Assembly (NCBI GenBank): GCA_023427085.1
Contig: JAEZBO010000086.1
Location: 1-8,034 of the forward strand
DNA from: Pseudomonadota bacterium
GTDB lineage: Bacteria > Pseudomonadota > Gammaproteobacteria > Burkholderiales > Burkholderiaceae_B
Direction of reading: 5' to 3'
Length of the DNA stretch: 8,034 nucleotides
In this document: positions 1 through 5,551 of the stretch, in pieces
Numbering within the stretch: the first letter of the stretch is position 1
Layout of the letters: the number at the start of each line of letters is the position of its first letter
Notes under the pieces: model-generated
What the model was told of the DNA's origin: nothing
Seen by the model: the letters and a program-made list of their open reading frames with translations, nothing else
The model's database searches: none
Program-made: the position numbers and the translations under genes

Positions 1-1
1 G

Positions 2-199
2 GCCCTGGCGGCGCTGCGTCCGCAGCCGGCCGCGGCGCCCGCCGCCGATGCGCCGGTCTACAAGACCCCGAGCCCGCAGCCGCAGCCGAGCGCCGCGGCA
101 CCGGCCAGCACGCCGCTCAAACACCTGTTCGCCAAGCTGGCGAGCGCGCCCGGCGCCGAGTCCACCGACCGCGCGGCGTCCTTCCTCAACCGGCAATAG
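2..199 (+). CDS. C-terminal end of a Pro/Ala-rich bcs accessory protein (BcsP/BcsO-like), 5' truncated
   Basis: An open frame runs from the window edge to a TAG at 197-199, giving the last 65 residues of a protein whose start lies outside the window. The visible part begins with a low-complexity Ala/Pro/Gln stretch and ends with a more ordered tail, TPLKHLFAKLASAPG, then a short polar end (SFLNRQ). A disordered Pro-rich region followed by a short amphipathic 'PL..LF..L' segment is what I recall for the small BcsP/BcsO accessory proteins encoded just before bcsQ in proteobacterial cellulose operons. The stop lies 10 bases before the bcsQ start, so the two are almost certainly co-transcribed. 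The frame is supported by this spacing and by codons ending in G/C. The family assignment is inference from position and composition. An unrelated Pro-rich protein is possible, and the N-terminal half would decide. Confidence 0.6.
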   Translation, partial: ALAALRPQPAAAPAADAPVYKTPSPQPQPSAAAPASTPLKHLFAKLASAPGAESTDRAASFLNRQ

Positions 200-209
200 A
201 AATCGTCCC

Positions 210-983
210 GTGAAAATCATCGCTATCGTTTCGGCCAAGGGCGGCGTCGGCAAGACCACGGTCAGTGCCAACCTGAGCGTCGCCCTGCGCCACTTCGGCC
301 AGAATGTCCTGTCGCTGGATCTGGATCCCCAGAACGCGCTGCGATTCCACCTGGGCACCGATCTGCAGAACATCCACGGCCTGTCGCGCGCCAGCCTGGG
401 CCGCACCGGCTGGCGCGAGGCCTGCGTGCAGAGCCAGTCGGGCGTCTACGTGCTGCCGTTCGGCCTGATCAACGAGAATGACCGGCAGACCTTCGAGCGC
501 CGCCTGGACGCCGAGCCGGACTGGCTGATCCGCAACCTGAACGGCATGGGCCTGGCGGAAAACTCGCTGGTCGTGATCGACACGCCGCCCGGCCCGTCGA
601 TCTACATGCGCCAGGTGCTGACCGCCGCCAACTACGTCATCGTCGTGACGCTGGCCGATGCCGCGTCGTACGCCACGCTGCCGATGATGGAAGGCCTGAT
701 CGCCAACTACTGCAAGGACCGGCTCGGTTTCATCGACCACGCCTACATCGTCAACCAGGTCGATCGCTCGCGCCAGCTCGACAAGGACATCGTGCAGGTC
801 ACGCGCGGTGCGCTCGGCGAACGCATCATCGGCCTGATCCACCAGGACCAGTCGGTCAGCGAGGCGCTGGCCTTCAGCCGTTCGTCGATCGACCATGACC
901 CGCACAGCCAGGGCCGCAAGGACTTCCTGGCCTGCGCCGAATGGCTGCGCCGCCGCCTGGCGGAACCGGACGCCCAGCGATGA
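210..983 (+). CDS. bcsQ: BcsQ, MinD/ParA-like ATPase of the cellulose synthase operon
   Basis: This 257-residue protein belongs to the SIMIBI P-loop ATPases (MinD/ParA type). In E. coli, BcsQ is needed for cellulose secretion and acts in the cytoplasm next to the synthase. Visible motifs are a deviant Walker A, KGGVGKTT, at residues 10-17 (signature Lys10, P-loop Lys15), the switch I-type segment DLDPQN at 37-42, and the Walker B/switch II segment VVIDTPPG at 121-128 with Asp124. LPFG at 82-85 and LIHQD near residue 210 resemble equivalent stretches of E. coli BcsQ (about 250 residues), which supports orthology rather than a generic ParA. I chose the GTG at 210 because the P-loop then sits at the normal distance from the N-terminus. 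An in-frame ATG at 48 would add 54 low-complexity Arg/Pro residues overlapping the upstream gene. The Shine-Dalgarno is weak (GAAA near 200). The stop overlaps the bcsA start (ATGA). Confidence 0.93.
   Translation: MKIIAIVSAKGGVGKTTVSANLSVALRHFGQNVLSLDLDPQNALRFHLGTDLQNIHGLSRASLGRTGWREACVQSQSGVYVLPFGLINENDRQTFERRLDAEPDWLIRNLNGMGLAENSLVVIDTPPGPSIYMRQVLTAANYVIVVTLADAASYATLPMMEGLIANYCKDRLGFIDHAYIVNQVDRSRQLDKDIVQVTRGALGERIIGLIHQDQSVSEALAFSRSSIDHDPHSQGRKDFLACAEWLRRRLAEPDAQR
980..983 (+). other. bcsQ/bcsA ATGA stop-start overlap
   Basis: The bcsA ATG (980-982) overlaps the bcsQ TGA (981-983). Such overlaps commonly couple translation of the two genes. A weak purine stretch (GGA at 968-970) lies upstream, within bcsQ coding sequence. 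Confidence 0.85.
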
Positions 984-3208
984 GCAAGCCGCGCCAAGCC
1001 GCCCCGGCTCGCCCCAGCCGCCTGGCCGACGGCATCGCCGGCTTCGAACGCAAGCTGGTCGCCGCGCCGCTGTGGGCCTCGGGCTGGCTGCGCGCGTTGC
1101 TGATGCTGGTCGCGCTGCTGTTCTTCGGCTTCGCCATCAGCGTGCACCTGGACCCGCTGCAGCAGACGCTGTTCTCGGCGATCTGCTTCGTCGCCGCGCT
1201 GATCCTGCACCGCTCGGGCGGACGGCTGGTCACGTTGATCATCATGATGATCGCGCTGACCGTGTCGCTGCGCTACATGTACTGGCGCCTGACCTCGACA
1301 ATCGGCTTCGAGCACTGGGTCGACATGCTGTTCGGCTACGGCCTGCTGGCCGCCGAGATCTACTCGATCACGGTGATGCTGCTGAGCTATTTCCAGAGCG
1401 CCTGGCCGCTGCAGCGCAAGCCGCTGCCGATGATCGGCGACGCGGCCAGCTGGCCGACCGTCGACGTGTTCATCCCGACCTACAACGAACCGCTGGACGT
1501 GGTGCGCCAGTCGGTGCTGACCGCGCTGTCGCTGGACTGGCCGGCCGACAAGCTCAACATCTACGTGCTCGACGACGGCCGCCGCGCCGAGTTCCGCGAG
1601 TTCTGCGAGCAGGCCGGCGTCGGCTACATCGCGCGCGCCGACAACCGTCACGCCAAGGCCGGCAACATCAACTCGGCGCTGCAGCACACCACCGGCGAAT
1701 TCATCGCCATCTTCGACTGCGACCACATCCCGACGCGCTCGTTCCTGCAGATCTGCCTGGGCTGGTTCCAGAAGGACGCCAAGCTGGCGATGCTGCAGAC
1801 GCCGCACGTGTTCTTCTCGCCCGACCCGTTCGAACGCAACCTGGACACCTTCAAGAACGTGCCCAACGAGGGCGAGCTGTTCTACGGCATCATCCAGGAC
1901 GGCAACGACCTGTGGAACGCCACCTTCTTCTGCGGCTCGTGCGCGGTGCTGCGCCGCACCGCCATCGAGGCGGTCGGCGGCATCGCGACCGAGAGCGTGA
2001 CCGAGGACGCGCTGACCGCGCTGAAGATGAACCGCATGGGCCTGAACACGGCCTACCTGGCGCTGCCGCAGGCGGCCGGCCTGGCGACCGAGAACCTGTC
2101 GCGTCACATCGGCCAGCGGATCCGCTGGGCGCGCGGCATGGCGCAGATCATCCGGGTCAACAACCCGCTGCTCGGGCCGGGTCTGAAGTTCGGCCAGCGC
2201 CTGTGCTACCTGAACGCGATGCTGCACTTCTTCTACGGCCTGCCGCGTGTGGTGTTCCTGACCACGCCGCTGGCCTACCTGTTCTTCGGCGCCTACGTGT
2301 TCCAGGCCTCGGCGCTGATGGTGGCGGTCTATGCGATCCCGCACCTGCTGCTGTCGAACCTGAGCAGTTCGCGCATGCAGGGCAAGTTCCGCCACTCGTT
2401 CTGGAACGAGGTCTACGAGTCGGTGCTGGCCTGGTACATCATGCGCCCGGCGCTGCAGACGCTGATCAGCCCGCAGCGCGCCAGCTTCAACGTGACGGCC
2501 AAGGGCGGCGTCATCACCAAGGCCTATTTCGACTGGACGCTGGCCCGCCCCTATATCGTGCTGCTGGTGCTGAACCTGGCCGGCCTGGTGGTCGGCGTGG
2601 CGCACCTGGCCGCGGGCACCGCCAGCCTGGACATCACGATGACGATCCTGATCAACCTGGCCTGGACGATCTACAACATCATGATCACCAGCGCCAGCGT
2701 GGCGGTGGCCGGCGAAGTCCGGCAGCTGCGCAGCTCGCCACGCGTGACGGTCGACCTGCCGGCCGCGCTGCGCCTGCCCAATGGCAAGCAGATCGCCTGC
2801 CGCGTCAGCGACTATTCCAAGGGTGGTCTGGGCATCCAGCTGCCCGAGGGACTGTCGGTGCCGATCGGCAGCGAGGTGCAGGTCTCGATCTTCCGCACCG
2901 AGGAGGAAGGCGTGTTCCCGGCGGTCGTCACGTTCAGCCGCAACGACCGGCTGGGCCTGAACTTCCATCCGCTGACGCTGAAACAGGAAATCGAACTGTC
3001 GCAGGTCACCTTCGCGCGCGCCGACACCTGGGCCTCGATGTGGGGCAACAACTCGCCCGACTCGCCCTTGCACTCGCTGCGCGAGATCAGCCGGATCGGC
3101 CAGCGCGGCTTCGTGCTGCTGCTGTGGGAACTGCGCAACCAGGCCGCGGCCCGCTTGGCTCGGCTCAAGCAGCCGCGCTCCAAACTCCAGGATACGAGAG
3201 AACAATGA
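980..3208 (+). CDS. bcsA: BcsA, cellulose synthase catalytic subunit (UDP-forming) with PilZ domain
   Basis: This 742-residue inner-membrane GT2 enzyme transfers glucose from UDP-glucose to the growing beta-1,4-glucan and extrudes it. About four N-terminal membrane segments (roughly 36-56, 62-78, 82-98, 116-137) precede the cytoplasmic GT domain (about 160-390). Catalytic motifs are all present: LDDG at 197-200, DCD at 246-248, FFCGS at 316-320, TED at 341-343 with Asp343 as the expected base, and QRIRW at 379-383 (Q..RW). Further membrane segments follow at about 415-435, 436-460, 479-496, 525-544 and 550-575. The gating-loop motif FNVTAK is at 503-508. The C-terminal PilZ domain keeps RSSPR at 584-588 (RxxxR) and DYSKGG at 611-616 (DxSxxG), so activation by c-di-GMP is expected. 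The start ATG at 980 overlaps the bcsQ stop. An upstream in-frame ATG at 941 would only add 13 residues read inside bcsQ. No key residue is missing. Confidence 0.98.
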   Translation: MSKPRQAAPARPSRLADGIAGFERKLVAAPLWASGWLRALLMLVALLFFGFAISVHLDPLQQTLFSAICFVAALILHRSGGRLVTLIIMMIALTVSLRYMYWRLTSTIGFEHWVDMLFGYGLLAAEIYSITVMLLSYFQSAWPLQRKPLPMIGDAASWPTVDVFIPTYNEPLDVVRQSVLTALSLDWPADKLNIYVLDDGRRAEFREFCEQAGVGYIARADNRHAKAGNINSALQHTTGEFIAIFDCDHIPTRSFLQICLGWFQKDAKLAMLQTPHVFFSPDPFERNLDTFKNVPNEGELFYGIIQDGNDLWNATFFCGSCAVLRRTAIEAVGGIATESVTEDALTALKMNRMGLNTAYLALPQAAGLATENLSRHIGQRIRWARGMAQIIRVNNPLLGPGLKFGQRLCYLNAMLHFFYGLPRVVFLTTPLAYLFFGAYVFQASALMVAVYAIPHLLLSNLSSSRMQGKFRHSFWNEVYESVLAWYIMRPALQTLISPQRASFNVTAKGGVITKAYFDWTLARPYIVLLVLNLAGLVVGVAHLAAGTASLDITMTILINLAWTIYNIMITSASVAVAGEVRQLRSSPRVTVDLPAALRLPNGKQIACRVSDYSKGGLGIQLPEGLSVPIGSEVQVSIFRTEEEGVFPAVVTFSRNDRLGLNFHPLTLKQEIELSQVTFARADTWASMWGNNSPDSPLHSLREISRIGQRGFVLLLWELRNQAAARLARLKQPRSKLQDTREQ
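3196..3200 (+). promoter_or_regulatory. Probable ribosome binding site of the first bcsB
   Basis: The purine run GAGAG inside the last codons of bcsA lies 4 bases before the ATG at 3205. It supports that start, which itself overlaps the bcsA stop (ATGA at 3205-3208). The match to the Shine-Dalgarno consensus is only partial and the spacing is short, so coupling to bcsA translation probably contributes. Confidence 0.5.
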
Positions 3209-5526
3209 GGTCCAAGCTTCACGCATCCGCGTTCCTGCTGCTGAGCCTGAGCGCCAACGCCTGGGCCCAGGGCCTGCCGCCGGCCTACCCGTCGGCCAAC
3301 GACGCGCCGCCCGCCTTCGCCGCCCCCGCTCAGCCGCCAGTGCTCGACCAGGACGCGCTGTCGCGCCTGCTGCCCTACGGCCAGCACGCCGGCGCGGCGC
3401 TGCCGCCGGGCGCGCGCACCTACCTGATCACGCTCGAGGAAATGGGCGCCCGCAACGGCCTGGCGCTGCGCGGCGTTGACGGCCGCCAGGGCGTGCCGTT
3501 CAGCATCCGCTCGGACGAGGAACTGATCAGCGCGCGCCTGAAGCTGGACTACGGCTATTCGCCCGCGCTGCTGCCCGAGCTGTCGCACATCAAGGTGCTG
3601 CTCAACGACGAGCTGGCCGCCAGCGTGCCGCTGCCACAGGCCGGCGCCGGCGCGCCGTCCTCGCACGAGGTCGAGCTGCCCGCCGCGGCGTTCACCGACT
3701 TCAACCGGCTCGAGACCCAGCTGATCGGCCACTACACGCTGCGCTGCGAGGATCCGGTGCACAGCAGCCTGTGGGCCGACGTCAGCAGCCGCAGCGCGGT
3801 CGAGGTGACCGTCGCGCCGATCGAACTGCCGAACGACCTGGCCCTGCTGCCGCGCCCCTTCTTCGACGATCGCGATCCGCGCGAACTGAGCGTGCCGATC
3901 GTGATCCCCGGCCCGAAGGACGCCGCCCGGCTCGAATCGGCCGGCATCCTGTCGTCGTGGTTCGGCTCGCTGGCCGGCCTGCGTGGCGCGCGGTTCCCGG
4001 TCAGCTTCGAACAATTGCCCGCCAGCGGGCACGCGATCGTGATCCTCAGCCGCGAGGACCAGCTGGCCGGCCTGCCGCCGCTGCCGCCGGTCAGCGGTCC
4101 GACGCTGTCGATGGTGCAGAACCCCAACGATCCGTACGGCAAGCTGCTGCTGGTGATGGGCCGCGACGCCGCCGAGGTCAAGCAGGCCGCCCGCGCGCTG
4201 GCACTAGCGCATCGCACGCTGTCGGGACCGACCGCGCTGATCACCGAGCTGGGCGAGCCGCAGGCGCGCCAGCCTTTCGATGCGCCGAACTGGCTGCGCA
4301 CCGACCGTCCGGTCCGCTTCGGCGAGCTGCTGCCGATCCAGGCCCTGAACGTGCCGGGCCACCGCCCCGGGCCGATCCGGCTCGACCTGCGGCTGCCGCC
4401 CGGCCTGTTCGGCTGGCGCGCCGATGGCATCCCGGTCGACCTGAAGTACCGCTACACGCCGCGCCCCGGCGCCGAGCAGTCGACGCTCGAGGTGATGGCC
4501 GGCCAGCAGCTGCTGAGCTCGCTGCCGCTGACCTCGGCCAGCCAGACGCCGGTCTACCAGCGCGTGCTCGGCATCCCGGTGTCGCAGGGCTCGGAAAAGC
4601 TGTCGGTGCCGACCTACCTGCTGCCGGCGCTGGCCACGCTGGAGTTCCGCTACGTCTACGAATACGCCAAGCTGGGCGAATGCCAGAACAGCATCGTCGA
4701 CAACGTCATGAGCGCGATCGATCCGGACTCGACCATCGACATCTCGGGCATCCCGCGCTACGCGCCGATGCCCGACCTGGCGACCTTCGGTGACGCCGGC
4801 TTTCCGTTCACGCGCATGGCCGACCTGTCCGAGACCGCGGTGATCCTGCCCGAAAGCCCGACGCCCGACGATTTTTCGGCCTATCTCGACCTGCTCGGCC
4901 TGATGGGCCAGTCCACCGGCTATCCCGCCACCCACGTGACGGTGGCGCAGGCCCAGCAGCTCGACCAGGTCAGCGGCAAGGACCTGCTGGTGCTGGCCTC
5001 GGGCAACAACCAGCCGCTGCTGGCGCAGTGGCGCGACCGCCTGCCCAGCGGCTTCGCCGGCAACGACAAACGTTTCAACCTGTCGACCTGGTTCGCCTCG
5101 CACTTCGGCACCGATCCGCGCGAGGCGCGCACGCCGGCCAACCAGACCGTCGATTTCTCCAGCAGCGGCGCCAGCGCGGTGTTCGCCGGCATGGAGTCGC
5201 CGTTGCAGAGCGGCCGCAGCGTGGTGGTGGTGTCGGCCAACCAGCCGCAGGGCCTGGCGGCAGCGGTCGAAGCGCTGGGCCAGAACCGCTTTCGCGACGA
5301 CAAGATCCGCGGCAGCCTGTCGGTGGTGCGCGGCGAGCGCGTCGACGCGCTGATCGGCGAGCAGACCTATTACGTCGGATCCTTGCCGGCCTGGCTGGGC
5401 CTGCAGTGGTTCTTCACCAGCCATCCGCTGCTGCTGGTGCTGCTGGTGTTCGTCAGTGCCGTGATCCTGGCCGTCCTGATCTATCTGTCGCTGCGCGCCC
5501 GCGCCCAGCGCCGGCTGCGCGCCTGA
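3205..5526 (+). CDS. bcsB: BcsB (copy 1), periplasmic cellulose synthase regulatory/co-catalytic subunit
   Basis: This 773-residue protein is close to the usual BcsB length. A Sec signal peptide covers about residues 1-21 (hydrophobic FLLLSLSA, then AWA-Q). It is followed by a Pro/Ala-rich linker (about 22-66) and the BcsB core from TYLITLEEMGA (72 onward). Characteristic blocks are LRGVDG (88-93), IGHYTLRCEDPVHSSLW (174-190), PFFDDRD (218-224), LSSWFG (249-254), GKLLLVMGR (312-320), FGWRADG (402-408), KYRYTP (414-419), and ADLSETAV (539-546). A single C-terminal membrane anchor lies at about 740-763 with a basic cytoplasmic tail. BcsB pairs with BcsA at the membrane and guides the emerging glucan through the periplasm by its carbohydrate-binding and flavodoxin-like domains (family knowledge). 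The mature part has only two cysteines, Cys181 and Cys493. The ATG overlaps the bcsA stop. The same frame stays open far upstream through bcsA, but that extension is non-coding: the signal peptide sits exactly at this ATG. Confidence 0.96.
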   Translation: MRSKLHASAFLLLSLSANAWAQGLPPAYPSANDAPPAFAAPAQPPVLDQDALSRLLPYGQHAGAALPPGARTYLITLEEMGARNGLALRGVDGRQGVPFSIRSDEELISARLKLDYGYSPALLPELSHIKVLLNDELAASVPLPQAGAGAPSSHEVELPAAAFTDFNRLETQLIGHYTLRCEDPVHSSLWADVSSRSAVEVTVAPIELPNDLALLPRPFFDDRDPRELSVPIVIPGPKDAARLESAGILSSWFGSLAGLRGARFPVSFEQLPASGHAIVILSREDQLAGLPPLPPVSGPTLSMVQNPNDPYGKLLLVMGRDAAEVKQAARALALAHRTLSGPTALITELGEPQARQPFDAPNWLRTDRPVRFGELLPIQALNVPGHRPGPIRLDLRLPPGLFGWRADGIPVDLKYRYTPRPGAEQSTLEVMAGQQLLSSLPLTSASQTPVYQRVLGIPVSQGSEKLSVPTYLLPALATLEFRYVYEYAKLGECQNSIVDNVMSAIDPDSTIDISGIPRYAPMPDLATFGDAGFPFTRMADLSETAVILPESPTPDDFSAYLDLLGLMGQSTGYPATHVTVAQAQQLDQVSGKDLLVLASGNNQPLLAQWRDRLPSGFAGNDKRFNLSTWFASHFGTDPREARTPANQTVDFSSSGASAVFAGMESPLQSGRSVVVVSANQPQGLAAAVEALGQNRFRDDKIRGSLSVVRGERVDALIGEQTYYVGSLPAWLGLQWFFTSHPLLLVLLVFVSAVILAVLIYLSLRARAQRRLRA
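4138..4164 (+). repeat. 27-base direct repeat shared by the two bcsB genes, copy 1
   Basis: By eye this stretch is identical to 6488-6514 in the second bcsB. Both encode the conserved block GKLLLVMGR and lie in the same codon phase, 2350 bases apart. It reflects conservation between paralogues rather than a mobile repeat. Confidence 0.85.
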
Positions 5527-5546
5527 TGCCCGCGGCCAGCCTATCC

Positions 5547-5550
5547 GAGA
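5547..5550 (+). promoter_or_regulatory. Possible ribosome binding site deciding the second bcsB start
   Basis: GAGA at 5547-5550 is the only purine-rich candidate in the 25-base gap after the first bcsB. It is only 1 base before the ATG at 5552 but 7 bases before the in-frame ATG at 5558. The spacing therefore favours 5558 as the actual start, making the protein two residues shorter. Confidence 0.4.
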
Positions 5551-5551
5551 A

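Noticed and set aside
48..209. In-frame extension of bcsQ to an ATG at 48
   Set aside because: It adds 54 Arg/Pro-rich residues, overlaps the better-supported upstream gene frame, and moves the P-loop away from its normal N-terminal position. GTG at 210 fits the family.
895..3204. Long open extension of the first bcsB frame through bcsA (770 codons without a stop)
   Set aside because: It lies in an alternative frame of bcsA, with low-complexity Ala/Arg/Gly translation. A signal peptide begins exactly at ATG 3205. The lack of stops is a high-GC effect, not a BcsA-BcsB fusion.
743..3226. 827-residue antisense ORF across bcsA
   Set aside because: Its translation is Arg/Gln/His/Val-rich low-complexity sequence typical of the complement of GC-rich genes, with no recognisable domain. 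bcsA on the + strand has every catalytic motif.
5527..5551. Possible promoter or terminator between the two bcsB genes
   Set aside because: The gap is only 25 bases. I see no -10/-35 pair and no GC-rich hairpin followed by a T run.
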